Notes: generated from the sequence alone by a model not told the origin. Positions 26,817 to 36,349 are shown, counted from the first letter of the stretch. The stretch is 64,000 nucleotides of DNA from Methylobacterium nonmethylotrophicum (GCF_004745635.1 NZ_SRLB01000036.1:1-64000); one strand, 5' to 3'. Numbers and translations are program-made.

Positions 26817-28148
26817 ATGGCGAAGCGTGTGCGGGACGCCGTCCTCGACTCACCGACGGCGCGCGCGAAGCTGAAGCCGCGACCCAAGCCCTACTTCCGG
26901 GCCATCGATCGCGGGCTGCACCTCGGTTATCGGAAAGGCAAGACGGGCGGCACGTGGATCGCGCGTCGCTACCTCGGCGAGGAGAAGTACGCCGTCGAGG
27001 CGCTAGGCAGCGCTGACGATCGGCAAGCCGCCGACGGGACTGTGATCCTGACCTTTTACCAGGCGCAGGATCGCGCGCGGCTGCGGGTGAAGGAGGTCGA
27101 GGAACAGCGGCGTGTCGCGTCGTTCGGTCCGACCGTCACCGTCCGGGATGCTGTCACCGCCTACATCGAGGTCCGAGAGGCGAGCGAGACGAAGCTGAAG
27201 GGAGGCGTCGGGCTGATCCGTGACAGCCGCTCACGCCTGACCAAGCACGTCCTGTCCAACGCCGACCTGGCGAACAAGCCTCTGCCTGCGCTCACCGCCC
27301 GCCATCTGCAGGACTGGCGCGCCGGCTTGAGCCGCAAGCTCGCCGAGGGAACCGTCCGGCGCGCCGTGAACGACTTCAAGGCAGCGCTGAACGCGGCGAC
27401 TCGCAGCCATGCAGCGCAGCTGCCCGCCACCATCGCGGAGACGATCCGGAACGGCCTCGCCGCCTCGACGCGTCTGGCCCCAGTCGCGCGGGAGGCTCAG
27501 ATCCTGAGTGACGCCGACATCAGGCGGATCGTTGCGGCTGCTCGCGAGGTGGATGCGGCTGGGGAGTGGGATGGCGACCTCGAGCGCCTGGTCCTGGTCT
27601 TGGCTGCCACCGGCGCCCGGTTCTCCCAAGTGCAGCGCATGAACGTCGCCGACGTCCAGGTGGAGCAGCAGCGCCTGATGGTGCCGGTCAGCCGGAAAGG
27701 GAGGGGGCAGAAGCAGACCTCCCACGTCGCCGTGCGCGTCGCCCCCGATGTCATCGCAGCCTTGCGGCCTATTATTGTTGGACGTCGCGGCACTGACCGC
27801 CTCTTGCTTCGTCCACGGTGGCAGATGGTCCGGATCGGAGAGTGGCGGAAGACTGAGCGGGTGACCTGGCATTCGGCGTCTGAGATGACCCAACCGTGGT
27901 CTGCCATCCTCGAGAAGGCCGAGCTTCCGGCCGACCTCGTCCCCTACGCTCTCCGCCACAGCTCGATCGTCCGCGGGCTCCGCGCGAACCTGCCGGTCCG
28001 GCTTGTGGCCGCTCTGCACGACACTTCGTCGGCGATGATCGAGGCGCACTACTCTGCCTTCATCATCGACGCGCTCGACGCCCTGGCCGCTCTCGCTGCG
28101 GTGTCCCTGACCACCCCAGCGCCTACACAGCTTCGGAGCGTCGGATGA
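26817..28148 (+). CDS. int: Tyrosine integrase of the tRNA-Arg element
   Basis: 443 aa. N-terminal part includes KPYFRAIDRGLHLGYRKGK and an SAM-like core-binding region. The catalytic domain shows the first Arg in TGARFSQVQRMNVADV, Lys in PVSRKGRGQK, YALRHSSIVRGL (second Arg; the usual HxxR His reads Tyr), LHDTSSAMIEAHYSAF (His and the Tyr nucleophile). ATG 26817 follows AGGAGA. Location at attL and outward tRNA repeat identify it as the element's own integrase. Confidence 0.93.
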   Translation: MAKRVRDAVLDSPTARAKLKPRPKPYFRAIDRGLHLGYRKGKTGGTWIARRYLGEEKYAVEALGSADDRQAADGTVILTFYQAQDRARLRVKEVEEQRRVASFGPTVTVRDAVTAYIEVREASETKLKGGVGLIRDSRSRLTKHVLSNADLANKPLPALTARHLQDWRAGLSRKLAEGTVRRAVNDFKAALNAATRSHAAQLPATIAETIRNGLAASTRLAPVAREAQILSDADIRRIVAAAREVDAAGEWDGDLERLVLVLAATGARFSQVQRMNVADVQVEQQRLMVPVSRKGRGQKQTSHVAVRVAPDVIAALRPIIVGRRGTDRLLLRPRWQMVRIGEWRKTERVTWHSASEMTQPWSAILEKAELPADLVPYALRHSSIVRGLRANLPVRLVAALHDTSSAMIEAHYSAFIIDALDALAALAAVSLTTPAPTQLRSVG

Positions 28149-28900
28149 GTCAGCCGCTCATTGCAGAAAGGAAAAGCGGACAGGATTGGGGGCTTCTTTA
28201 TTTGGAGATACAGCGCTGGTTCCAGGAGTCGTTATGTCAAAAATCTGGATCAGAAAAAATATCGGAGCAGAATTGCATTTTTTTATCTGATAAATTGAGA
28301 GTTACTTTCAATCGAGCGGATAATGAGGAGCGAATCCGCCGATTTCGTATCGAGCAGTTTGAGCGAGATCGTGCCGCGGCGAGCGATGACGAGATGATTT
28401 TCCGCCAGCGGAACAATCCAGAGCGTGGTTTAATTGAGAGCTTGCGCGATATAGACGTCGAGAAATACAACAATGATAAGATCGACGCATTTCTTAATGC
28501 GGCGAGAAATTTGCTATACGAAGCTGAGAATATTAGGGATTATTTCGGGAATTACATGTTCACTGATAAAATAGACTTGGATGAAATTTGTGCACCTCTG
28601 GAGGAAATGGGTCTTGTAGCAAAAAAAACGCTACCACTTGGCAAAACTGCGCAAGGAAGACCTGAATCATTTTGGCGCGAGGTAGGAAAAACAATTGCGA
28701 ATGATATCAGAGCGGTTGCAAAACAGGAAGGTTATGGTCGCACCGGCTTGACTGATGGATTAAGTGTGACTGCTTATGTCGGGGCACAAGCAGTCAACTG
28801 GGCGTTTGGTACGTTTATCACTCCTGTCGGATTTGCTGACGCTATGAAGCGCAAGCGTCGTATCCACAAGCGTCACGATCGAAAGGTGGCTCCTTGTTAG
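28145..28900 (+). CDS. AT-rich hypothetical protein
   Basis: 251 aa, overlapping the integrase stop by 4 bp (ATGA). Charged helical N-terminal half (LRVTFNRADNEERIRRFRIEQFERD), then possible amphipathic C-terminal region (GLSVTAYVGAQAVNWAFGTFITPVGF) and a basic tail (KRKRRIHKRHDRK). No family recognised. Much lower GC than the integrase, so a separate acquisition into this position is likely. Confidence 0.6.
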   Translation: MSQPLIAERKSGQDWGLLYLEIQRWFQESLCQKSGSEKISEQNCIFLSDKLRVTFNRADNEERIRRFRIEQFERDRAAASDDEMIFRQRNNPERGLIESLRDIDVEKYNNDKIDAFLNAARNLLYEAENIRDYFGNYMFTDKIDLDEICAPLEEMGLVAKKTLPLGKTAQGRPESFWREVGKTIANDIRAVAKQEGYGRTGLTDGLSVTAYVGAQAVNWAFGTFITPVGFADAMKRKRRIHKRHDRKVAPC

Positions 28901-28904
28901 GGTG

Positions 28905-28921
28905 AAAACCTCACGGTTTTT
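28905..28921 (+). terminator. Short hairpin terminator
   Basis: AAAACC/GGTTTT stem with a TCAC loop, 4 nt after the stop, ending in T's. A second hairpin (CCACGG/CCGTGG) lies at 28964-28978 before the next gene. Confidence 0.5.
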
Positions 28922-28996
28922 GGCCCCGTCCCAGACCGAACCGCATGGGCTCTAATCACTCCACCACGGTCCCCGTGGAGATACGGAGTTGATCCA

Positions 28997-29308
28997 GTGC
29001 CCCGCAAAAACGTCCGACAGCAGCTCGATGTTGTTGTAGCGGCAGCAGTCGATCAGTCTTTGACGTCGCGGTCCGTCGACACCGAAATGCGAACTATTCC
29101 CGAGTTCTGCTCGCGCAATCGCATCGGCAAGAGCACGTTCTACTATCTCGTTGCGCTCGGCCGCGCGCCGGAGATCACCACTATTGGCGGGAGAAAGCTT
29201 ATCTCGCCCGAGGATGAGGCGGCTTGGCGCCGCAGCATCAAGGAAAATCCGCTCCCGAGCGCTCTACGACCGGCCGCACAGGCGGCGTTGGCTGAGGAGG
29301 CCGCGTAA
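28997..29308 (+). CDS. Excisionase/AlpA-like DNA-binding protein
   Basis: 103 aa. The middle (IPEFCSRNRIGKSTFYYLVALGRAPEITTIGGRKLISPEDEAAW) is a MerR/AlpA-type winged helix as found in phage excisionases and P4-like element regulators. It probably controls excision or expression of the element (inference). GTGGAGATACGGAG precedes the start. Confidence 0.75.
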   Translation: MPRKNVRQQLDVVVAAAVDQSLTSRSVDTEMRTIPEFCSRNRIGKSTFYYLVALGRAPEITTIGGRKLISPEDEAAWRRSIKENPLPSALRPAAQAALAEEAA

Positions 29309-29313
29309 CGAAC

Positions 29314-29514
29314 ATGGCCCACATAGTCAGAACCCCCGCCGCGGGCACGGCGAGGGTCCTGGGGAATGTCTGCTCGGCAGCTGACACCCCAGAGATACCG
29401 CAAGCCCCGATAGATTTCCAGATGCGGCGCCTGCTCCGCCGCTTCGATTTCTCGCCCGAGCGCGCCCGCGCCACGGCCGAACTGGCCTACGCCAGCATGG
29501 GGAGGCGCGCGTGA
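29314..29514 (+). CDS. Small hypothetical protein
   Basis: 66 aa, C-terminal half Arg-rich and helical (FQMRRLLRRFDFSPERARATAELAY). Function unknown. It begins a tight run of overlapping genes leading into the primase, so it probably belongs to the replication module. Confidence 0.5.
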   Translation: MAHIVRTPAAGTARVLGNVCSAADTPEIPQAPIDFQMRRLLRRFDFSPERARATAELAYASMGRRA

Positions 29515-29795
29515 GCGCGCTCCCTTCGTCCGACCGCTTCGGCCCGTGGGCCGATGGCCTGAGCACCGCCGAGCGCCAGGCGAGGCTCAGGTGCATGCGG
29601 GGCCTGGTGCACCTCATCGCCGGCCCGCGCGGCCAGCGACTCGCCGACACGCTCGCGAGGGCGGAGGTCGACGAGGACGCCTTGCGGCAGTCGGTCGACG
29701 AGCTCGGCCGCCTGACGCCGGTCGATCGCCGGAGAGTGCTCGCGAGCTTCGCGGCGCTCCACCGGCCCCGGATTGCGGGAGGCGCCGATGTCTGA
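29511..29795 (+). CDS. Small hypothetical protein
   Basis: 94 aa from GTG 29511, overlapping the preceding stop. Helical, charged (GQRLADTLARAEVDEDALRQSVDELGRL); no family recognised. Its end overlaps the next start (29788). Confidence 0.5.
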   Translation: MSALPSSDRFGPWADGLSTAERQARLRCMRGLVHLIAGPRGQRLADTLARAEVDEDALRQSVDELGRLTPVDRRRVLASFAALHRPRIAGGADV

Positions 29796-30000
29796 CCTCT
29801 CCGCCCGCATTGGCAAGATGCTGTTCGAAGGCGAGGGCATCGCCGGCACCGCCGCCGAGCGCGACTTCCCGCGGATGGTCGAACTCGTCCTGGATCGCTG
29901 GCCCGAGGCCAGCGCCGAGGAGATCCACCGCGGGTTCTTGATCGCGATCGAGATTGCGGAGCTGCGCGACGCCGAGGAAGCGGCGGGAGCAGCGCCATGA
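29788..30000 (+). CDS. Small hypothetical protein
   Basis: 70 aa acidic helical protein (MSDLSARIGKMLFEGEGIAG). Its ATG lies 8 bp inside the previous gene and its TGA overlaps the primase start, so it is translationally coupled to both. Function unknown. Confidence 0.5.
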   Translation: MSDLSARIGKMLFEGEGIAGTAAERDFPRMVELVLDRWPEASAEEIHRGFLIAIEIAELRDAEEAAGAAP

Positions 30001-32273
30001 CTGACCTCCCCCCTCTCCCGGCACCGGGTACCCGATTCCGACCTCTCCCGCCCGCCCTGGCGCCCCTGCAGGCCGAGGTGCGGTGGGTGATGTGGCGGTG
30101 GGAGCCGCACTGGAAATCGGGCAAGCTGACCAAGGTCCCCTACGTGGCTGACGGCTCTGGCCACATGGCCCGCAGCAACGCCCCGAAGACGTGGCGCTCG
30201 TTCGAGGCAGCGCTCGCGGCTTACGAGACCGGCCGCTTTCACGGCCTCGGCTTCATGCTCGCCGGCTCGCTGTATGGGGCGTTCGACCTCGACGACTGCC
30301 GCAACCCGGCTACCGGCGAGGTGGCGGAATGGGCGCTCGCCAAGGTGCAGGACGCCGCGTCCTACGCCGAGGTGACGACATCCGGCACTGGCCTGCGCGT
30401 CCTCGGCTTGGCCAGCGGACCGAAGGTGCACCGGAATCAGGTGGTGCCAGGCACCGGCGGCCGTCTTGAGACCTATCGCGGGTGCGAGCGGTACATCGTG
30501 GTAACCGGAGAACACCTGCCGGGCTCGCCGGAGGTGCTGGCAGAGATCGATGCCGAGATCGACGCCACCGTCGCGTGGCTCGACGAGGCGAAGCAAGCGG
30601 CCAAGACCGCGAAGGCGGCTGCGGGGCGCGGACAGGACCGCGAGCAGCGGCGCACCGACTTGCCGCCCGACCTCGACAGGCTCATCCGGTCGGGCGCGCC
30701 GGAGGGGCAGCGGTCGGAGGCGTTCTTCCATGCCGTCGGCTGGCTGAAGGACCTCGGCTGGACCGTCACCGCGATCGTGGCGCTGCTCGAGCGGCATCCG
30801 GGTGGCATCGCCGAGAAGTACGCCGGCCGGCTCGAGCCGGAGGTGGCTCGCGCCTTCGATCGCGCCGCCGATCGACTGCAGGCGCCGCGATCCGGCGGAT
30901 CGCAGCATTCCGGTGTCCCGTCGAGGAAACGCACAGTCCCGGCCGGGCCGGTGGTGACCGAGGATTCGGCTGCAGTGCACTTCGCCGCGCTGCATGCCGG
31001 GCGGCTGCGCTACTGCCACGACACCGGCGCGTGGTTCGAGTGGGACGGCGCAGCGTGGCGGCAGGCCCGCGTGCCGATCGCCTTCCAGTGGGCGCGGGAG
31101 CTCGCCCGGGACTTGGCCAAGCCGTACCTCGACGAGCCGAAGATCATGGCGACCCTCGGCCGGACCACCTTCGCGGGCGGCGTCGAACGGTTCGCCCGCG
31201 CGGATCCGGCCTTCGCGGTCACCCATGACACGTGGGACCGCGACCTGTTCCTGCTCGGCACGCCCGGCGGAACCGTGGACCTGCGCACCGGCGAACTGCG
31301 CGAGCCCGACCCGGCCGACGGCATCACCAAGCTCACCGCCGTCGCACCGGCCGAGACACCCGATTGCCCGCTGTGGCTCGCCTTCCTCGATCAGGCGACC
31401 AAGAGCGACCACCAGTTGATGCGGCTGATCCGGCAACTCGCCGGCTACGCGCTCACCGGCGACACCCGCGAGCACGTATTGCCCTTCGCCTGGGGCGGGG
31501 GCGGCAACGGCAAGGGCGTCCTGATCAACACGCTCGGCGGCATCCTCGGCAACTATGCCGTGGTGGCTTCGATGGAGACCTTCGTCGCCACAACCGGCGA
31601 GCGGCACCCGACCGACCTCGCCATGCTACGCGGCGCCCGCCTGGTGACGGCGTCGGAGACGGAGGAGGACCGGGCCTGGGCCGAGGCACGGATCAAGCAG
31701 ATGACAGGCGGCGACCCGATCACTGCCCGGTTCATGCGTCGAGACTTCTTCACCTACCAGCCGCAGTTCAAGCTGCTGATCATGGGCAACAACCGGCCCA
31801 ACCTGCGCAACGTCGACGACGCGATGCGCCGCCGGTTCATCATGCTGCCCTTCGAACACAAGCCGGCCCGACCCGACCCGCTGCTGCCTGAGAAGCTGAA
31901 GGCGGAGTGGCCGGCGATCCTGCGGTGGGCGGTCGAAGGCTGTCTCGACTGGCAGCAGAACGGGTTGATCCGCTCGACCCGCGACCGGGACGCCACGGAG
32001 GAGTACTTCGCGAGTCAGGATGCGTTTGGGCAGTGGCTCGCTGAGGCCTGCGATGTGGAGCCGGGCAACGAGTACAAGACGGCGACCAGCACCGAGCTGT
32101 TCACCTCGTGGCGCGCCTTCGCGCAGCGGATCGGTGATGATCCCGGGTCGCAGCGGGCGTTCGCCGGGCGGATGGAGAAGCGGGGAATCGGCAAGCGAAA
32201 GAGCCACGGCCAGATGGTCTATGAGGGCATTCGCCTGCTTGTGCGACGCCCGTTTCACGAGGCGGCTGAGTGA
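29997..32273 (+). CDS. P4-type primase-helicase
   Basis: 758 aa replication protein. N-terminal prim-pol-like domain with GAFDLDDCRNP near residue 95. A D5-N/P4 linker follows (FLLGTPGGTVDLRTGEL), then an SF3 helicase with Walker A AWGGGGNGKG near residue 500, Walker B-like ARLVTASETEE near 545 and sensor FKLLIMGNNRP near 590. It would allow autonomous replication of the element after excision. Typical of phage and satellite elements (P4, PICI-like). Confidence 0.93.
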   Translation: MTDLPPLPAPGTRFRPLPPALAPLQAEVRWVMWRWEPHWKSGKLTKVPYVADGSGHMARSNAPKTWRSFEAALAAYETGRFHGLGFMLAGSLYGAFDLDDCRNPATGEVAEWALAKVQDAASYAEVTTSGTGLRVLGLASGPKVHRNQVVPGTGGRLETYRGCERYIVVTGEHLPGSPEVLAEIDAEIDATVAWLDEAKQAAKTAKAAAGRGQDREQRRTDLPPDLDRLIRSGAPEGQRSEAFFHAVGWLKDLGWTVTAIVALLERHPGGIAEKYAGRLEPEVARAFDRAADRLQAPRSGGSQHSGVPSRKRTVPAGPVVTEDSAAVHFAALHAGRLRYCHDTGAWFEWDGAAWRQARVPIAFQWARELARDLAKPYLDEPKIMATLGRTTFAGGVERFARADPAFAVTHDTWDRDLFLLGTPGGTVDLRTGELREPDPADGITKLTAVAPAETPDCPLWLAFLDQATKSDHQLMRLIRQLAGYALTGDTREHVLPFAWGGGGNGKGVLINTLGGILGNYAVVASMETFVATTGERHPTDLAMLRGARLVTASETEEDRAWAEARIKQMTGGDPITARFMRRDFFTYQPQFKLLIMGNNRPNLRNVDDAMRRRFIMLPFEHKPARPDPLLPEKLKAEWPAILRWAVEGCLDWQQNGLIRSTRDRDATEEYFASQDAFGQWLAEACDVEPGNEYKTATSTELFTSWRAFAQRIGDDPGSQRAFAGRMEKRGIGKRKSHGQMVYEGIRLLVRRPFHEAAE

Positions 32274-32510
32274 TCGGGGGAGGATCGGGGAGGGTCTCCG
32301 GTATTGCGCGACGCACGCGCACGCGCGCACGCCCGTACCGAGATACCTGGGAAGCTCCCCAATCCTCCCCGCGATCGACAGAGCCTGCTGCTCCACGTTG
32401 CTCCGCTCCACTTCTGGAGGTGGAGCAGGACGGGATCGGCGGGTTGAGCGCCCCACCGCAACACTAGGCAACGCCTCACTCCCGAGAGGTGGGGCAGACA
32501 GTCAGGTTTT
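32274..32510. other. Intergenic region with clustered inverted repeats
   Basis: Non-coding gap between primase and the pre-terminase gene. Contains GCTCCAC/GTGGAGC (32405-32426), GCCCCACC/GGTGGGGC (32450-32457 with 32488-32495) and, overlapping the next reading frame, GTTGAG/CTCAAC (32516-32532). Such clusters could mark an origin or a packaging site (speculative). Confidence 0.5.
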
Positions 32511-33098
32511 GTGGGGTTGAGATCTGCTCAACGCCGACCCGCACCCACCCCGGAAATTCCCAAAGCCGAACGCCGCGCGGTGTTTCTGCCCCCTCAGGGC
32601 AAAAATAAAACAGCAGTGGATTTAGGTGAACCGTTTCACATCAATGACTTAGCACTGCTACGGCGCTATATTGACCAACGCCTGTCCCATAAGCCCGGCG
32701 GAACGACGTTGGATAGCCCCTCTCTTGGCCTTCGGAAGCGCCCGCATAGATCCCGCGTGACCAACGGCACGTCCCTGCTCCCGGACGTGGATGGCCGCTC
32801 GCTCTGGGCACGTCGGATGCGGGACCTGATCGCCCTGCACCTGGCCGACCTCGGCGGCGAGGGCGCGGTCTCCGAGGCAGAGCGCTCGATCGTCCGCCGC
32901 GTCGCCACCCTGACCGTCGAACTCGAGCGGATGGAGGTAGCCTTCGCCACCGCGGGCGAGGCGAGCGCGGACGCCCTCGACCTCTACCAGCGCACCGCCG
33001 GCAACCTGCGCCGCCTCCTCGAGGCGGTCGGCCTGAAGCGCCGGCCCCGCAATGTCACCCCCGACCTGCGCGACTACATCGAGGGCACGGCGGCATGA
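32511..33098 (+). CDS. Hypothetical protein preceding the terminase
   Basis: Up to 195 aa. The C-terminal two thirds (LLPDVDGRSLWARRMRDLIALHLADLGG, LTVELERMEVAFA, LYQRTAGNLRRLLEAVGLKRRPRNVTPDLRDYI) are a conserved helical protein commonly found directly before terminase genes in Rhizobiales prophages, plausibly a small-terminase-like partner (inference). The start is uncertain: GTG 32757 (VTNGTS...) is an attractive alternative and would give 113 aa. The stop overlaps the terminase ATG. Confidence 0.65.
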   Translation: MGLRSAQRRPAPTPEIPKAERRAVFLPPQGKNKTAVDLGEPFHINDLALLRRYIDQRLSHKPGGTTLDSPSLGLRKRPHRSRVTNGTSLLPDVDGRSLWARRMRDLIALHLADLGGEGAVSEAERSIVRRVATLTVELERMEVAFATAGEASADALDLYQRTAGNLRRLLEAVGLKRRPRNVTPDLRDYIEGTAA

Positions 33099-34570
33099 AC
33101 CTGCTCCAGGCCATGCGCGACCCCAACCTGTTCGCCCCCTGGTTCCGGGACGAAGGCACCTGGGCCGCGTGGAGGGCGTTCCTGGGCGCCCTGTTCGGCC
33201 TACCGCTGTCCGACACCGAGGCGGAGGTCTTCCGGGCCTGTACGGACCGCCAGACGGCTCCTGAGGCGCCCTACAGCGAGGCTTGGCTGATCTGCGGCCG
33301 CCGCGCCGGCAAGAGCTTCGTGCTCGCCCTGATCGCGGTGTTCCTGGCCTGCTTCCGCGACTACCGCCAGCACCTCGCCCCGGGCGAGCGCGCGACCATT
33401 CTGGTGATCGCCACCGACCGCAAGCAGGCCCGCACGATCTTCCGCTACATCCGCGCCCTGCTGCTCGACGTGCCAATGCTGGCTCGCATGGTGGAGCGTG
33501 AGGCGGCGGAGGAGTTCGACCTCAACAACCGCGTCACCATCGAGGTCGGGACCTCGTCCTATCGCTCGGTGCGCGGCCGGACCCTCGCCGCGGCCCTGTG
33601 CGACGAGCTTGCCTTCTGGCCGACCGACGACGCGGCCGAGCCGGACTACGCCATTCTGGACGCGCTGCGACCGGCGATGGCCACGGTGCCGGGCGCGATG
33701 CTGCTGTGCGCCTCGAGCCCCTACGCCCGCAAGGGTGCGCTCTACGAGGCCCACCGCCGGCACTACGGGCGCGACACCGCCCCTGCGCTGGTCTGGCAGG
33801 CCGCGACGCGGGTGATGAACCCCAGCGTCCGCCAGTCGGTCATCGACGAGGCGATGGAGCGCGATCCGGCCTGGGCCTCGGCCGAGTACTTGGCGCAGTT
33901 CCGGCGCGACGTGGAGGCCTTCATCACCCGCGAGGCGGTGCAGGCCTGCATGGATCTGGACATCCGCGAGCGGCCGGCCTCGACGGGCATCCGGTACTTC
34001 GCCTTCGTCGACCTGGGCGGCGGCGGGGCGGACTCCTCGGTGCTCGGCATCGCGCACCAAGAAGACACCGTGGCGGTGCTCGACGTGCTGCGCGAGGAGC
34101 TGGCCGGGGTCTCGCCCTCCCTCGTGGTCGAGCGCTTCTGCGAGACGCTGAAGGCCTACGGCGTTCATCAGGTCACCGGCGACAAGTATGCGGGAGAATG
34201 GCCGCGCGAACGTTTCCGTGAGAAGGGCGTAGAATACTACATCTCAGAGAAGTCGAAAACCGAGATCTATGCTGCATTCCTGCCTATACTGAACACGCAG
34301 ACCTGCCGGCTGATCAACCTGCCGAAGCTCGAGGCGCAGCTGATCGCGCTGGAGCGCCGCACGACGCGCGGCACTGGCCGAGACATCATCGATCATCCGC
34401 AGATCAAGGGCGCGCACGACGACGTCGCCAACGCCGCGGCCGGCGCGATCGTGCTGATAAGCACGGCCCAGCGCCCGCTGATCATCACGCCCGAAGCTCT
34501 CGCGGCCGCCCGCGCCAGGCCCCAACGGTCACGCTCGATGCCGACCTTCGGCGTGCCGTGGAGGTTCTGA
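33095..34570 (+). CDS. terL: Phage terminase large subunit
   Basis: 491 aa DNA-packaging motor. ATPase domain: Walker A ICGRRAGKS at about residue 66, Walker B LAAALCDELAFW near 165, coupling motif LLCASSPYARKG. RNase H-like nuclease: FVDLGGGGADSS near 303, VTGDKYAG, and KGAHDDVANAAAGAI near 440 (all key acidic residues present). It looks intact, although no capsid or portal genes follow. Confidence 0.93.
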   Translation: MNLLQAMRDPNLFAPWFRDEGTWAAWRAFLGALFGLPLSDTEAEVFRACTDRQTAPEAPYSEAWLICGRRAGKSFVLALIAVFLACFRDYRQHLAPGERATILVIATDRKQARTIFRYIRALLLDVPMLARMVEREAAEEFDLNNRVTIEVGTSSYRSVRGRTLAAALCDELAFWPTDDAAEPDYAILDALRPAMATVPGAMLLCASSPYARKGALYEAHRRHYGRDTAPALVWQAATRVMNPSVRQSVIDEAMERDPAWASAEYLAQFRRDVEAFITREAVQACMDLDIRERPASTGIRYFAFVDLGGGGADSSVLGIAHQEDTVAVLDVLREELAGVSPSLVVERFCETLKAYGVHQVTGDKYAGEWPRERFREKGVEYYISEKSKTEIYAAFLPILNTQTCRLINLPKLEAQLIALERRTTRGTGRDIIDHPQIKGAHDDVANAAAGAIVLISTAQRPLIITPEALAAARARPQRSRSMPTFGVPWRF

Positions 34571-34627
34571 CGTGCTGCGCGACGCCTTGATCCCTCCCAC
34601 CAACCTTACCTCAGAGGTCACACCGTC

Positions 34628-35152
34628 ATGCCTGACAAACCCATGAAGTTCTGCGCCCGTCTGACCGGGTGCAAGGATGCCTACACGGTCGGCGCGCCCG
34701 GCACGGTGAAGATCGCGAAGGATCGCGCCCCGATCGACGACGCGAAGGTGAACGACATCCTCGGCTTCCTGCGGGAGCGCCTGTCGCCGGACGACTTTGC
34801 CACCTTGCAGGACCTGGTTGACGATCTGGTCGACGAGGTCGAGGAGGCCAACCCGAGCGCGCAGATGGCGACGGACGGGCTGCCGCAGTCGAGTCGCCGC
34901 AGCATCCGGCGGGCGGTGCGCGAGGCCGTCGCCGAGCACCGGCGGCCCGCCCACCTTGCGCAGGATCGGGCGCTGCCGCGCCGTGCGGGTTCGGTGCAGG
35001 ACTTCAACGACCGCTTCGGCACTGCCCGCATCCGCTCCGGCGACAACGGGCGCCAGCTGCCGAAGCCGAAGCCGGCAATGGACTCGGCGGCCAACGCCGC
35101 TTTCGACGAGCGCTACGGCACTGCCCGCATCCGCAGTGGCGACGGGTACTGA
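34628..35152 (+). CDS. Hypothetical protein with duplicated terminal motif
   Basis: 174 aa, no family recognised. Contains a helical segment (DDFATLQDLVDDLVDEVEEANPS) and two copies of a motif, FNDRFGTARIRSGD and FDERYGTARIRSGD, the second at the extreme C-terminus. The position after terL, where head genes normally lie, suggests a remnant scaffold or protease-related protein; this is inference only. Confidence 0.6.
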   Translation: MPDKPMKFCARLTGCKDAYTVGAPGTVKIAKDRAPIDDAKVNDILGFLRERLSPDDFATLQDLVDDLVDEVEEANPSAQMATDGLPQSSRRSIRRAVREAVAEHRRPAHLAQDRALPRRAGSVQDFNDRFGTARIRSGDNGRQLPKPKPAMDSAANAAFDERYGTARIRSGDGY

Positions 35153-35157
35153 GCACC

Positions 35158-35919
35158 ATGGCAGCGCCCCATTCCCCTCGCCGCGCCGACATGACCTCCC
35201 GCTCACCCGAGCGGGAGCACTTGGCGCAGATGATCGCCCACGCCGCTGACGTGCGGCGCAAGGCCGAGAAGACCCGCAAGGCGATCGACGCCGCCGCCGA
35301 CATCGTCGCCGAAGCGGAAGACGCGCTTGAGGCGGCCAAGGCCGAGGTGGCGGAGGCACAGACCGCGCGCACCGCCGCCATCACCAAGGCCGCCACCGCC
35401 GGCCGGCGCTCGCCGGAGGACGGCCGGATCCGGCAGGCCCGGACGAAGGAGGCGGAGGCGGCCGACGAGCTCGCAGCCGCCGAAGCCGCCCTCGCGGCTC
35501 TGCGCGCCTCCTTGCCGGACATCGAGCAGGACGAGGCGTGGGCGCGGGACGAGCTTGTGCCGAAGGCCATATGCGAGGTCGCGCTTGCCGAGCTTCCGCG
35601 CGTCCTCGCGGCAATCATTCCCGCGCTCGACCACGCCGCGGCGCTCTTGCGCCTTGCACAGGTTCTCAACGACAGCGCGGTGCGGGAGAACCGCACCTTG
35701 TTCAGCTTGCTGTCGCCGGCCGCCGCTGCGGCCCGGAAGCAGCTGAACGACGTGCGTGGTCGCTATATCCCCCAGGCATGGGGGGTCGACGTTCACACGA
35801 GCGGCGACGGCCCGGCCTGGAAGGCGGTGCTGCAGCGCCTGTCCACCGATCCGGACGCCGCGTTCCCGGCGCTCCCCTCGCCCCCCTCAGTTACCGCGGG
35901 TCGGCAGCACACGGGCTAG
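35158..35919 (+). CDS. Coiled-coil hypothetical protein
   Basis: 253 aa (or 242 from the Met at residue 12). Residues ~20-125 form a long Ala/Glu/Lys-rich coiled coil; the second half is helical (ELPRVLAAIIPALDHAAALLRLAQ). No family recognised. It lies 5 bp after the previous gene. Coiled-coil scaffold or tail-chaperone roles are possible but unproven. Confidence 0.55.
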   Translation: MAAPHSPRRADMTSRSPEREHLAQMIAHAADVRRKAEKTRKAIDAAADIVAEAEDALEAAKAEVAEAQTARTAAITKAATAGRRSPEDGRIRQARTKEAEAADELAAAEAALAALRASLPDIEQDEAWARDELVPKAICEVALAELPRVLAAIIPALDHAAALLRLAQVLNDSAVRENRTLFSLLSPAAAAARKQLNDVRGRYIPQAWGVDVHTSGDGPAWKAVLQRLSTDPDAAFPALPSPPSVTAGRQHTG

Positions 35920-36091
35920 TCCCGGTCGGCCTTGCGGAAGTGCGGGTGCGCTTCCCGCACGGCGCCAAGTCCAACAGTGGCGTTCAAAGTAACGGGGACA
36001 GAGGTGGGGCCAACAGTCGGGCCCGCGACCTCGCCGTCTTCCCTCCGGTGCTCTCCGCCGCCGGAGGGAAGACACAGCTCATTGGGACCCT

Positions 36092-36349
36092 ATGGCCATG
36101 ACACAGCTCAATCAGCTCGACCTATCGCTAGCACTCAAGGATTCGGCTTTCGCGCTCGCGGTCGACTTCGCGCGCGAGGGCAAGCGTTACCTTGAGATGG
36201 ATCCGAGCATAGCAGCTGGCGACCCGGACACGTTCATGGCTCTGCTGACGATCTACGCCTTCGGAAGCGCCAACGGGAACGCTCAGGCATTCGTCAAGCG
36301 GGTGAAGAAACGGACGGCTCAATCTTACAATTCTGACAAGCAAATTTAG
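36092..36349 (+). CDS. Small hypothetical protein upstream of the tape-measure gene
   Basis: 85 aa, helical (LSLALKDSAFALAVDFAREGKRYLEM) with a basic C-terminus (FVKRVKKRTAQSYNSDKQI). The position just before the tape-measure gene is that of a tail assembly chaperone, but similarity is not recognisable. Confidence 0.5.
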   Translation: MAMTQLNQLDLSLALKDSAFALAVDFAREGKRYLEMDPSIAAGDPDTFMALLTIYAFGSANGNAQAFVKRVKKRTAQSYNSDKQI

